This document shows, piece by piece, positions 12,010 to 23,791 of a stretch of DNA of 64,000 nt. A program made the position numbers and the translations under genes. The notes under the pieces were generated by a model. The model had not been told where the DNA came from. It ran no database searches and saw only the letters and a program-made list of their open reading frames with translations. How positions within the stretch are numbered: the first letter of the stretch is position 1; each line of letters starts with the position of its first letter. The stretch comes from Copromyces sp. CBS 386.78. Lineage: Eukaryota; Ascomycota; Sordariomycetes; Sordariales; Sordariaceae. The stretch is from NCBI GenBank assembly GCA_030685235.1, contig MU839148.1, forward strand, positions 62,001 to 126,000, read 5' to 3'.

Positions 12010-12086
<77 letters not shown>

Positions 12087-13150
12087 GATAAGATGAAATA
12101 GAAACCGAAACAACCGTTGGAGTTCATTTGAAGCGTCTGAGAGCTTGTACGAACTCCAGAAATCCAACAGAACTTGAAACTCTGAAAGCGCAAGATTGGA
12201 GTCAGATACCCTACGCTAGAGTAGCTTGATTGACGTCACATATTAGCTCTTCCGCTAGCTCCTTTTCAGCTCAAGAAACAACCGCCAAGGAACAAAACAC
12301 TAATGAACAACTGTCGAGTCCTTGTGCTAGCGTGCACCACTTTTCTGATCTTCTGGCTCCGAGGCGGCGTCACCACGGCTCTTCAGCCTTGTTTTTATCA
12401 GGCCTCAAAAATAGTACCAACCGATACAACGAGGTAAAGCGACACCTCCAGCAGGCTGTCCTGAAGATGCGATGCAGTAATACACTGGAAGTGGTAATGG
12501 TGGTCTGTCTCTGGACATGTCAACATGTCAAGCTGTACTGCGGTTGCGAGCTAAAGTAAAACCCCTTTGAGGTTGTCAGGTATCTGGCACGAACCACTAC
12601 AAGCAAAGCTTCACGCCTCGGTATGGTGCACCGTATGGTCAGAGATCGTCGGCGACCTGGCCCACGGGTTTTACCCATCTCACCATAGTAAGTGGAAGCA
12701 ACGGATGGACGACAACATGAATGGTGGGGTTCCTTCGTCGAACCATAATCAAGGGGAAGGAGGGGATGGACGGGGATAAGACCCAAAAAGCGACATCCAG
12801 TCCCAGGACACACTGCAAATGTCAGAATGAAATCTGCAAATCAAATGAATGCGGTGTGTGTGCCCCTCACTTCTCCAGTTTTGTTCCTGTCTTGTCCTCC
12901 CCATCGAGGTCGCTCGGTTGCAGATGCCTGCCCCTCCATCGGCAGTAAGAGGTACCTCTACATCTAAGGTACCTAATACCTAGCAGAGCTACACGTCGAC
13001 GCAGTACCGGTGGTGGCTCCCAGTACACCTGAGCCCTGGAAAGTTCGTTAGCTCGGTACATACAGGGGTTTCGACAGGGGAGGTGACAGGGAATAAAACT
13101 AATAAAATTACGTTCACGAGGCCCACATAGCAAGAACAGGGACAATAGAG
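11760..13150. other. Non-coding interval between two transposon remnants
   Basis: Normal base composition and no recognisable gene. It holds the (AC)n tract at 12011-12084 and a perfect 8-bp CRE-like palindrome TGACGTCA at 12231-12238 of unknown relevance. Short TAGGTAC-type words recur near 12,950-12,990. Open frames through the (AC)n tract are artefacts of the repeat. Confidence 0.5.
12011..12084. repeat. (AC)n microsatellite, about 37 units
   Basis: An uninterrupted alternation of CA over about 74 bases. On the opposite strand it gives false Cys-Val frames. Confidence 0.98.
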
Positions 13151-13184
13151 TTACGGCGAATTAGTTAATTTCCTATATTAAAAT

Positions 13185-14270
13185 TCAGAAAATCCGAGTA
13201 CCATTTCGTAACCGTAACTTCGACTAGGTCAATAGTCAATATACCCACCCTTTACCTTAATAACCGCCTAGATTCTTCTAAGCATCGAATATACTAAACG
13301 TAGCAGAAAGTCCTTTAAAATAGCCTCCTATACCTTCTTAATAGCCAATTTAAAACTATTCCCAATTAGCCGGATTAAGTATTCGTACTCGATCTATTTC
13401 TTTATCTAATTCTAAATATTTTTAATAAAATTGAGATTAAAGGAATATAGGAGTTAGTCGATAATTATTATACTAGTAAAGGCCTCTTTTATAAATACTT
13501 TCGTCGATTTCGAACTATAAGCTAGGGCGTTATCCTATATAACGATAAAAGACGAATTTTACTACTAAAATTACTATAAAAGAGGGAGGATATATTTTTA
13601 GTAAATATCGTTAATAATTGTACCCTATTCTTTATAATTTTAGAATAAGAATATACCCTTTTTTTTACCTATAAAGCAGGCCTAGAATATCTACCCTTAA
13701 ACCCTAGTTTTAACTTTAGCGAAATTATCGATTTTCTTATCTTTAAAGAAGGTAACGAAACAATAGCTTTAAACAATACTATTAATTTACGTTTCGTTAC
13801 TTTAAATCTAGGACTCCTATTTAAAAAGAATAAGGCCAATATATTTTAAAGCGAACGTAAAGCGAAAACGACGGGTACGATTAAATAGGGGAAGGCGGGT
13901 TAGCTATTTAATACGGCGAATACCCTAGGATTCTATTACAATTTAAATAATATAGCGATAATAATTATTAAACTTAAGTATACGCTTCCCTAATTCCGCC
14001 CACAATAAGAACCTCTTCGACTTTATAAAGGTATTCATATATTTAATAAAAATATTAAAAAGGGATAGCGGAATAGTAAGTAGCCTACCCCCGAAATTGC
14101 AGTAGGGGGTAGCTTTAACAAAATAAGCGTATTATACCTATTTAATAGTGAAATTAAAAGCGGCGGCAATCTCTTTATACTTTATTTTCGTATACGTCCG
14201 AAGAGCCTTGCAAATAATACGCTCCTTGTAAGTAATATATACTACCTTTCGTTTAAGAAGGGAGCATTAA
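13185..14270 (-). pseudogene. Tc1/mariner-like transposase, RIP-inactivated
   Basis: Minus-strand translation with TAG stops at expected Trp/Gln positions. The block 13,550-13,515 reads 'IVI*DNALAY', the QDNAPAH-type motif around the second catalytic Asp. About 13,470-13,410 reads 'SFNLNFIKNI*N*IK', the S-P-D-LNPIENVW-type block with the third acidic position altered to Asn. The stretch after it (about 13,330-13,240) reads like the usual C terminus ('LLRLVYSMLRRI*AVI'). Upstream, about 14,250-14,090, there is a helix-turn-helix-like stretch. Not functional. The order and spacing of blocks make the family call firm; the ends are approximate. Confidence 0.78.
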
Positions 14271-14774
14271 AAAGAAAAGGATAGTTCAACCATATTAATT
14301 AATAAAAAGGATTAGTCGGCCGAAGTAGGGGCGCCTAGTAACAGCGAAAATAGAAGTACTTACAGCGACAATAAGGGTGGTTAAAGGTTTTCGAAGCCGG
14401 GTAATAATAGTAATAATAATAATAATACCTATAAACGAAGCGCTAGGAATAACAATCAATAATAAATAACGTATAATAACAATCTAGAAGGCAAGTATAT
14501 TAATTAAATATTATAGCGCGCTAAAAATTCGTAACCGGGAAGACTTATACGTTGTACGGCAAGCTCACTTCACTACTATATTTACTATAACCGCAATTTA
14601 AATCACCCGCGTAAACGAAGCTCTCATCATTTCTAATATCAGTATTATTATTTTAATTTTCGTAATCCTTTTAATATTAAGAAGCTTGCCTAGCTTAGGG
14701 GGGGTTAATAATCTAGGGGAGTTGGCGGGGCACTAAAAAAGAGGGTTAGTAAAATAGGTATAAAAGTTGTAAAA

Positions 14775-14826
14775 GAGGGTAAAATTAAAAGAGTATATAA
14801 GAGGGTAAAATTAAAAGAGCGTATAA
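14775..14826. repeat. Tandem duplication, 2 x 26 bp
   Basis: GAGGGTAAAATTAAAAGAG starts at 14775 and again at 14801; the two 26-base units differ at two positions. Confidence 0.9.
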
Positions 14827-14879
14827 AAGTAAAAGATAAGGGTTATATATACTAGAAGGGGAGAGTTATATATGACAAA

Positions 14880-16133
14880 CTTTTTAGCGAATATGTACGG
14901 GCGTTATAATAGTCTGTACAGCGAGTAAACTTTCGTTTTAAAGTTTCAAATTTCGTCATTTTCGAAATCTAGCGTTTATAGGCCTTTTTAAATGTAGTAA
15001 GCCCAAATGGGTAATTTGGGTAATTTCTAGTCCAATCTATAATCTGGCTAGAAAATCGTAATCTAGCTGGAAATTCGTCAGATTTTCAATCGTAATCCTG
15101 AAATCTGGTTGGCTCGATCTACTAAACTGCTACAAATGCCCTGCAAATGCTTTACAAATGCGTTGTGAATGCCCTCTAACTTTACTTATTATAGAAGGTG
15201 GGGATGGTTGATACTAGTGATTTGGGTGATTCTGGTCCACTAGCTAGCGAAATAAAGAGAGTGTGTAAGGGAGTTGCGGTCAACTCTTTCTCACCTTGAG
15301 ATCAGGCGATTTCAGCCAATCAGATAGCGTAGATAGACCTGTCCTGCCTTGCAAACCCCCTTGTAAGAAAATATGGGGCGAGAACCAGACTAACAAAAGT
15401 TCATGGGCTATAATGTACATCATTGAACCTCATCCCGTCTGGCCGTGCATTAACAGCAGGTCCGACCGACGTTGCCCTGATCTAGGAGGTATGCCCAAGT
15501 CCTGCTTCTTCTCGTAGCATTCGTCGTTGCATGTCGACAGTGGCAGGTCCGTTGTGCCCGCAGCGCAGAAATACCTGTTTCTCCATGACAGCTGGTTAGT
15601 GCCAGCCTAACAAGTGGATATAGCCTCAGCGTTAGTCTCCTGGTCTAGAGGTACCGCCGCGCTCACACGTTTCAAAGGTCCCGCCCCTCGTCACCGATCC
15701 TTTGCCGCTTGTCTTGACTTGCTCTAGTCTCTTTTTTCTCGGCTACCCTATGATGGGACCCATCGATCTCTTGGATTCTTGATTTCCTGATTCTTCCCAG
15801 TTTCCCGCTGTTTGCACCGGCACATCTGTACGCGCACCAACAAAAAGACCAAGAGGCCCAGAACCTCGTGTGTGTGTGTGTGTGTGTGTGTGCTGTACAC
15901 GCCCTGTCGATCAGTAACTTTCAACGTTTCCCTTTTTTCTTCCCAATCGTTTCTTCTCCCGGACCGACGCCCGAGGTGGTTTCCGTTGCTGCCCAAGAAC
16001 GCTCGCTCCCCTGACGAGTCTTCCCCCCTTGATATACCTTTGCGCGAGAGCTTCCGCGCACTCGATTATTGCTTTGCACGTCTCGCCATTCTAAACCTCT
16101 GAAAGCAACACTGGCAAAGACGAGGTCGACAAC
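14880..16133. other. Flank of Tc1 remnant and 5' region of the glucosidase gene
   Basis: About 14,880-15,230 holds short degenerate direct repeats (AATCTGG/AATCTAG words, then three CAAATGC-type words near 15,130-15,165). From about 15,600 the sequence is pyrimidine-rich and probably promoter plus 5' leader of the gene starting at 16134. It includes a (GT)n tract. Confidence 0.5.
15868..15892. repeat. (GT)n microsatellite, 12 units
   Basis: Uninterrupted GT alternation in the probable 5' leader or promoter of the gene at 16134. Confidence 0.95.
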
Positions 16134-19100
16134 ATGCCCGTCTTCGACAACCATGAGTACCTCACAGAGGAGGAGAAGAGGCTGAAGGAGGACCGTAACC
16201 GGACCAAGTACTGGAAGAAATGGGGTCCCTATGTGGCTGAAAGACAATGGGCGACTGGCAAGTCTTTACACACGCCCGTCCAACGCTGGAGCTAAAAAGC
16301 AGCCCGGCTATGCTATTATCGTTTAGTCTGAACTAACAACTTGAGCCTTGCTACAGTCCGAGAGGATTACAGCGCCGATGGTGATGCGTGGAGTCGTAAG
16401 TCTTTCATCCCATAATCACCCTTGGACCTTGATGACTAGACCCGCTGACATGTTGACTGCACTCCACTGTAGACTTCCCGCACGAACACGCCCGATCCCG
16501 AACATACAGATGGGGAGAGGACGGTATTGCCGGTGTTTGCGACTCACATGGCTTCCAGAACATTGCCTTCTCTTTCTGGAACGAAAAGGAGTGAGAAAAT
16601 TGTCTTTGTATATGAAGAGAAGAGCCATGTTCGCTAACTGGTGCTTAGTGCCTTCCTCAAGGAACGCCTCTTTGGTTTGTCCAACCCGCAGGGTAACCAT
16701 GGCGAGAGTATCAAGGAGGCTCACTTTCACGTTGATAACACACCTGTAAGTTTTCCACTCTTCCTGTATCCTTATTTCCAACGGACTCTTTGCTAACTTG
16801 ATTCTTCTCAAACAGACGGTAAGAATTCCCGACCAGCGGGGAGAACACGGAAGCTTACAATCTTTTGATTCTAGCACTCGTACATGAAATATCTTTACAA
16901 GTATCCCCAAGCAGAGTTTCCCTACGAGGATTTGATCAAGGAAAACGCTCGACGAGGAAGGACGGACAAGGAATACCAAATTCTCGACACCGGCGTCTTC
17001 GACGACAACAAATACTGGGATATCTTCATTGAGACCGCCAAGGAGGATGACGACCCGGATGAGCTCCTGTTCCGTGTTACTGCCTGGAACCGGGGTCCGG
17101 ATCCGGCTCCTCTACACATCATTCCTCAGATGTGGTTCCGCAACACCTGGGCTTGGGGCCGTGAGCCGGAAAGCAACAAGCCCGCGCTCCAGGCCGTTGG
17201 TGATAATATGGTCAAGTCTCAGCACCACAAGCTGGGAGAGCGCTATCTCCTGCTGTCTCCCTCGCCCGGTGTCGGTCCTAGCGGCGAAGATGTACACCCC
17301 AAGCTGATCTTCACCGAGAACGACACGAACACCGAGCTCCTTTACAAGGTCCCGAACGAACAGCCATACGTCAAGGATGCTTTCCACAGATGCATTGTCG
17401 ATGGCGAGAAGGAGGCCGTCAACCCTGCTCAGACCGGTACCAAGAGCGCAGCGTGGTTCACCTTTAACGAGGCTGGCGGTGTTGCTCCTGGCGAGTGCGC
17501 AGGTAAGTTTTATGAGCTAGACCGGCTACTGGCAGCCACTAACACTCCATAGTCGTTCGTTTCCGTCTTTCCAAAAAGAACACCGACTATCTTGACGAAG
17601 AAGAGTTCGATGACCTCATGGACAAGAAGAAGGAGGAGGCCGACGATTTCTACTACCGCATCAGCCCCTTGCCGATGGCCGACGACCTTCGTAACATCCA
17701 GCGACAGGCCTTCGCGGGCATGATGTGGTGCAAGCAACATTATCTCTTCATCTGGGATGAGTGGGCCAATGGTGACCCTGCTCAACCACCTCCGCCCCCC
17801 GAACGAAAGAACATCCGCAACCAGACCTGGAAACATTTGCACTGCGACGATATTCTTTCGATGCCAGACTCGTGGGAGTATCCCTTCTTCGCTGCTTGGG
17901 ATACCAGTTTCCACTGCATTACCCTGGCCATGATCGATCCAGAGTTTGCCAAGAAGCAATTGGATCTCTTCACCAGGGAGTGGTACTGCCACCCCAACGG
18001 ACAACTTCCTGCGTAAGTGTACAACGAGAGCGTTGCAAAGAGCTATGAAGCTAACAAGAGCCAGGTATGAATGGAACTTCAGCGATGTCAACCCCCCAGT
18101 GCATGCCTGGGCGACATTCCGTGTGTTCAAGATTGAGCGCAAGTTGTACGGAAGGCAGGATCTGGATTTCCTCGAAAGAGTCTTCCAGAAGTTGCTCATC
18201 AATTTCACCTGGTGGGTGAACAGAAAAGACGTTGACGGCAAGAATGTTTTCGAAGGTGGCTTCTTGGGTCTCGACAACATCGGCTTGTTCAACCGTTCCG
18301 AGCCTCTTCCCACCGGTGGCACCCTTGAGCAAGCGGACAGCACGGGCTGGATGGCCTTCTACTGCCTCAACATGCTCAACATGGCCCTCGAGCTGGCCAA
18401 GCACAGGCGCATCTACGAGGATATTGCGAGCAAGTTCTTCGAGCACTTCATTCTCATCAGCGACGCCATGACCTTCCGCATGGGTCAAAAGGATGAGAAG
18501 TCGCTTTGGAACGACGAAGATGGCTTCTACTATGATGCCATCTCTTGGGGTGGTCCCTGGATCCAGCAACTGCCTGTTCGCTCGCTAGTCGGATTGATCC
18601 CCCTTTACGCTACCTTGACCTTGGAGCCCGAGCTTATCAACAAGCTTCCGTCCTTCAAGAAGCGTGTTGAGTGGTTCATGCAAAACCGTGAGGATGTCGC
18701 GGAGAGAACCATGTTCAGCATCCGCAAGCGTGGTAAGGGCAACAGAATTCTGTTGTCTCTTGTCAACGAGGAGCGCCTGACCAAGATCCTTCAGCGTATG
18801 CTTGACGAAGACGAGTTCCTCAGTGAGCACGGCATTCGGTCCTTGAGCAAGTATCACAAAGATCACCCCTTCTCGATGGACGTTAACGGCCAGACATTCA
18901 AAGTCGGCTACGTCCCGGGTGACTCGGATACTGGTCTCTTTGGAGGCAACAGTAACTGGCGTGGACCTATCTGGCTCTGCGTCAACTTCTTGCTCGTTGA
19001 GTCGCTGCAAAGATTCTACCTGTTCTTCGGACAGAGCCTACAGGTCGAGTGCCCCGTTGGATCAGGAGAATACATGCATCTCGGTCATGTGGCCGAAGAG

Positions 19101-19742
19101 ATCCAGCATCGCTTGCAGCATCTCTTTGCCCGTGACGATAACGGTCGCCGCAGCATCAACGGAGGTAATGATGTCCTTGACTTCGACGAGAACTGGCGCG
19201 ATTACCTTTGGTTCTACGAGTTCTTCGACGGAGATAGCGGACGTGGACTGGGCGCCACGCATCAGTGTGGCTGGACTGGCTTGATTGCCAGGATGATTCA
19301 CGACACTGGTGTCTCTTGCCGTCTCCCACACACTCCTCGTACACCACGTATCGGCATGGCGCACTACTTCGACGACATCTTCCATCGTCACGCTAGCGGC
19401 GCGCAGACACCCAAGACCCCCCGTTCTCCTCATCACCTTCGTCGCAACTCAACCACTCGCTCTATTTCCGCCCGTAGCGACTTCGAATTCAACGGCATGG
19501 ATGACGATAAGGAACTTACCGACGACGAAGCCGGCTCGCCCGAGGCTCGCCGCCGGTCTGTGTCTAACTCTGTGGTTGGACTTTCGAACGGCAGCGTACG
19601 CGAGAGGGAAGAGACTGATCAGCACCTGCAGAACTATATCACTTCTCAGCTGGAGAGGTTGAAGCAGGAGAGGAGTGAAGGAGAGGCGGATGGGTATGTG
19701 GTCCCCGGGAGTGAGGAGTTCGAGGCTTCTGCGACTCCTTGA
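16134..19742 (+). CDS. GH63-like glycoside hydrolase (cytosolic glucosidase/mannosylglycerate-hydrolase type)
   Basis: Exons 16134-16257, 16357-16395, 16473-16590, 16649-16745, 16816-16818, 16875-17502, 17553-18012, 18065-19742; 1048 residues. Intron 1 uses a GC donor (G|GCAAGT). Exon 5 is only ACG, giving the Thr in the family motif [16 protein letters not shown]. The protein has no signal peptide, unlike ER glucosidase I, so it resembles the cytosolic GH63 relatives found in fungi and bacteria. An (alpha/alpha)6 barrel is expected from about 340 to 890. Likely general acid is the Asp of FAAWDTSF (about 452); likely base is the Glu of [15 protein letters not shown] (about 873). Both roles are assigned by family analogy. 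Residues beyond about 905 are disordered, with [19 protein letters not shown] and RRRSVS, which look like proline-directed and basophilic kinase sites. The natural substrate is not evident. Confidence 0.9.
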
Positions 19743-20661
19743 GCGGGTCTCTGAGTATGGCACTTGGTGCATTCGATAGACAGACAACGATAACTGGGAG
19801 AGGAGGCAAGCTACGAGTTCTTTTCTGGTTAACTCTTATAGCCATAGAGGCAATTCGTGGTGGTTCTTTCTTGGAATTAGAGACCTATAGAGTCTATACA
19901 GAATGAGTCGATGGGAGGAAGCTTTGATTATGAAATTTATGACGTTATCTCACCATATCTTTGAGCAGGCTTTATCTCGTGAATGTGAAATGTTTTTGTT
20001 TCATTTGCCTCGAAATTTGGCCCTCTCCGTAGCTTCTTGATGTTCACGGCTACATCAACTTCTCATCGCTGTCGATTCCGGCCTGAATATCACAGCTACC
20101 CGCGATGACGGCGGGTGTAACACATGGCCTCACCCAAAGTATCCGGGGCCTGTTCAAATCTCTAGCTTCCTATCGTATAAAACAAGACGACCTCATCACC
20201 TACCTACGGGTATGCATGCATGTAATCTAAATACCCCCGCCCAGAACTTTATACGCAAACCAATATTGAGAACGTCACTCAAGCATTCAGTTGCTTTTCA
20301 TTATAAGGTATCGTACTGATCTTGGAATTATCAAATACTTTTTCAGGTGTGTCGCCAGTCCTCAAAAATTGCCAGTGTGTCCTTGACCACTCGCAAATAC
20401 TTTGAAGAAGGGAGCGAAGACCGCAAACATCAGACATTCATGACATCAATCAGCTTATATAACGACCTGGTTAATTCCGTACATTCCTTTCAAACAAACA
20501 ACCAGGATATCAATATCTACATTAGAAAGTCCGTCTGACCCCATCCATTTCATCATTAAGGCATGTTACGCACTTATACCCAATTAACCTCCCAACCCAA
20601 ACCGATCCGTTCGTCATCAAATCTCATATACAACACCAGGTTAACCCTCTGTCAACCCCAT
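19743..20661. other. Intergenic region between convergent genes
   Basis: About 920 bp with the 3' untranslated regions of the glucosidase gene and of the membrane-protein gene. No coding potential or RNA gene recognised. Confidence 0.6.
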
Positions 20662-22264
20662 CTATTGCAACTCATGCATCTGCCCCCTGTGATTCGCATT
20701 CAACTCCTGCGGTCCACCCACTGCATTACTCGCCGCCTCATAAACCGGCTGTCCGCCCGGTCCGTAAATCGGCCCTTGCCCGCCCATTGGTGAAACCCCA
20801 GTGAAGCTCTGGCCAGACATGTGATGCGGATGACCCATTGGCGCGCCGCCGCCGCCGCTAACGCTGCTAGGCTGGTACCCACCACCAGACATGAGAGTCG
20901 AAGCAGGGCTGGAGGGGGGGATGTAACCTGATGTTGGGCTGCCGTTGGGGTTTTGATTGTTCCATTGGGGATGTTGTCCGTGGTTGTAGTTGTTATGGTA
21001 ATCGGCGGAAGGAGGAGGAGGCGAAGCAGAAGCAGGGTAGTGCTGAGTCATAACGGGAACCTTGTTGGGGTCCGGGGTGCCGCCGGCGTAGTAGTAACTG
21101 TTGTGGGAGTTATTGTTGAGGGCCGGGTCGAGATTACCACCGTTACCCGGGCTGGAGGTGGGCTGTGGTGGTGGGGAGTTGGCTAGGCCTGGGTGACCGC
21201 CGCCGGGAGGTGCTGCTGCTGCTGCGGAGGTTGCAGGAGTGTCGGGTGTGTTGTTGCGCTTCTTTCGGCGCACCATCCAGACGATGCCCAGGATGACGAG
21301 ACCGATGACGGCTAGACCGCCGACGACACCGCCGACGATGGCGCCGATGTTGCTTCCTCCCTTTTCCTTCTTCGGTTCCGGTTGGTCGGGGTCGGCGGGA
21401 TCGGTGGGGGCTCCCCCCAGGCCGACGGTGCCGGACGAGCTTGAGGAGGCGGTTGAGCTTGCGCCGCGAGCGGAGGTGCTGGACTCGATAGTCGGAACGG
21501 CAAGGGTAGAGCTGCTGCCACTGTTGGTCCACGTTAGGAAGGTGCGGCCATCCGTCTCGCCGTCATAGGTCGTCTTGGCCGACTGTACACGCGAGCCGCT
21601 GAGAGTACCGCAGAAGTAATCGGTGATGCCGCCGGGGAAGGCAATGGTACCGCAATACGGGTTGTCCGTTCCCGTACTGATGGGGTGTTAGCTGGGTGTA
21701 TGGAGGTTGCCCGTTTTCGGGAGAAAAAGATTTACCACTTTGCGGTGTAAGTGTCTGCCATGCAACCGTCATCGCATTTGCTCTGGACGAGGACCTCGTT
21801 ATAGTCCATGCAAGCAACACGGAAGCCGCAAACTTTGGTGTTGCAGCATCCTGCGGCACCCGGTATCGAGCCAGAGGAAGGAATGAAGACGCAAGAGTTG
21901 GCCGGGTCAATGCAGGTAAAAGCGGCGCCTATGAAGATACCAAGAGGGTTAGTATGTCTAAGAATTTGAGAAGAGAGAGAGCAATTGACAGTACTACTCA
22001 TCACTTACCCGCTAATCCGCTCACATAACCACATGTATTGTCTGGAGCAATGAAGATGGTGTCGCCATAGGAGCCAGAGCCGCTTGCGCTCCCGGAAACT
22101 TGACGCTTGAAAAGCTCATGATGAGGAGTCGGGGGAAGTGTTGGCTTGGGAGTCTGCGCGTCTGAAGGAATGATAACCCGATCTGTTGCCTGTGGCCCGG
22201 GATATGCTAGAGCATGAACAGAAGCTCCAAAGAGAGCAACACGGTATAAGCTGGAGACACCCAT
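20662..22264 (-). CDS. Cysteine-rich single-pass membrane protein, possible cell-wall sensor
   Basis: Exons 22264-22009, 21928-21736, 21676-20662; 487 residues. Second intron has a GCTAAC branch point; its junction makes a Cys codon. N-terminal signal peptide at about 1-20. The extracellular part (about 75-180) has 12 cysteines, including motifs CGYVSG, GCCNTKVCGF, ACMDY, KCDDGC and PYCG. A Ser/Thr-rich stalk (SSTSARGASSTASSSSSG) follows, then a membrane span with GxxxG-like spacing (GAIVGGVVGGLAVIGLVILG, about 265-285), the basic stop-transfer MVRRKKR, and a long Pro/Gly/Asn/His-rich cytosolic tail. This layout (Cys domain, Ser/Thr stalk, one span, unstructured tail) is that of fungal Mid2/WSC-type surface sensors, but the Cys domain is not a classical WSC domain. 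The sensor role is inference. Confidence 0.85.
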
Positions 22265-23791
22265 GGTTGTGGATGGCTTGAACGGATCTCAGATTCAAAG
22301 CACAACAACAAGAGAAAGGGAGAGAACGTTGAGTAGGGAAAAGATCATTTCAATGGGATGATACCAGTTCAGCCTTCGGAGAAAAGCAACCCAGGGCCAC
22401 TTTTTTGTTCAAGAGACCGACCAACCCATGGGATAGCTACTCAACCCATCCTCACAGATCACTCGTGTGGCTCGGTATGATGGCAAGCCTAGAATAGTAA
22501 GGACTCTCGGTTCTCCTTCTCGTCAAGCCTCCCACATCCCCATGTTTCTGCACGATATTTTCTCTCAGTAAAAAAGTCGGGTAAACCGGGATAACCTCAT
22601 GCTGAAGAAGCCCACAAGGGACCAGTCACACACAGCCATGACAATGCGCGTGTGGCTGGCAAGTGTGCCTGACCGACGCTCTTTTTCTCCTCTTCTCGTG
22701 AACCCCATCTCTTCCTCCATGCTGGTGGTAACCTTGGGGGGGCGTCCAGGGGTCAAGGGTCCATTGCAGATGCTCGTGGCTTGATCTGGACCAATTCGAG
22801 AGCGGGCAACAAATGTGGCTTGCAGTAGCTGAAGGAACAGCATGGCTCTGATTGGGACGAGACAGGGAAACGGCACACACAGCTGAGCTGCTGAGGCTCC
22901 CATGGTGAGGTCCCAAATTGGGATGCATTGCGATTCTGCTCTCCACTTGAAGGGAACACTGCCTGGGGCCAAGAGTGAGGTGATTGGGCCATCTCTCGCT
23001 TGATGAGTTGAGGGGAGGAGGTGGTAAACTAAGCTTTGGGGTGTGTGAGCTTGCAATGCCGCTGTGTAAACACAGGGTCAGGGGTGATATTTTCCCTTGG
23101 TGATTGTCATGAAATGAGAGGATCGCAGTGCTACGGTGAGAATTGTCGGTGCCTGGGGCCTGCTAGTTTTGCCGCCTCGTAGTGTAGAGCATGTCCAACT
23201 TCCACGATGTTGCGATGACTGATGACTGGGAAACGAAGGAGCGAGTGTTCGGAAATGAGGAGAGAGAAACAGCGAAGAAACATGAGGCTGCCAATGGAAG
23301 ACATCCACGGTGTGGCACAGCACCCATAAACGACCCCAGACTATCGATTTTCAAGGGTCTGTGAGTGTAACCCCATCCAATCCCTTTGGGGCTTCTTCTC
23401 CGAAAGATAGGGTCGTGATGAGCGGAGCAAATCGGCGTTTCGTTGGGCTGGTTTGGTGTTGGGCCCAAGCTTTGCCCAAAACATGCAAGATCTGTTGGAA
23501 GTTGTCAAGTGGAAGCCTGGAGAGAAAGCAATTGGCCCCACAAACAGGGCACCGAACAGCGGGCCCGGTGGGCAGTGGACCGCCGGAATGCGGCACACCC
23601 ACACGGAGCTTTTAGCGGGATCTGCAACACTGCGCCGTGGACCGCCCAGCCGACCCCAACCCCGATCGTCTCCCAGGCGGAGGAGACCCACATCAACAAC
23701 CCAAAACAGACGTCGCCAAAAACACCCAAGTTCTGTCACCTCGACGACGGCTGTCAATACACCAAAGTAAACAAATGACCCTCCATGACCC
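22265..23791. other. Divergent intergenic region
   Basis: About 1.5 kb between the membrane-protein gene (-) and the RAD57-like gene (+), so it holds both promoters. Frames of up to 194 residues exist around 23,300-23,900 on the minus strand, but they overlap the RAD57-like start and have no recognisable domain. Confidence 0.5.

Larger units (their letters stand above)
13150..14880 (-). mobile_element. RIP-degraded Tc1/mariner-family element
   Basis: AT-rich block with RIP composition enclosing a minus-strand Tc1-type transposase remnant. Terminal inverted repeats were searched for near both edges and not found, so the limits are set by composition only. A perfect-length 26-bp tandem duplication lies inside the right edge (14775-14826). 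Confidence 0.6.

Noticed and set aside
11949..12193. Two Cys-Val-rich minus-strand frames
   Set aside because: They translate the (AC)n microsatellite.
12231..12238. TGACGTCA palindrome as a CRE/bZIP site
   Set aside because: A perfect site, but no gene is near enough to regulate; kept only as a remark.
13050..14960. Terminal inverted repeats for the Tc1-like remnant
   Set aside because: Both edges were compared as reverse complements and no convincing match was found.
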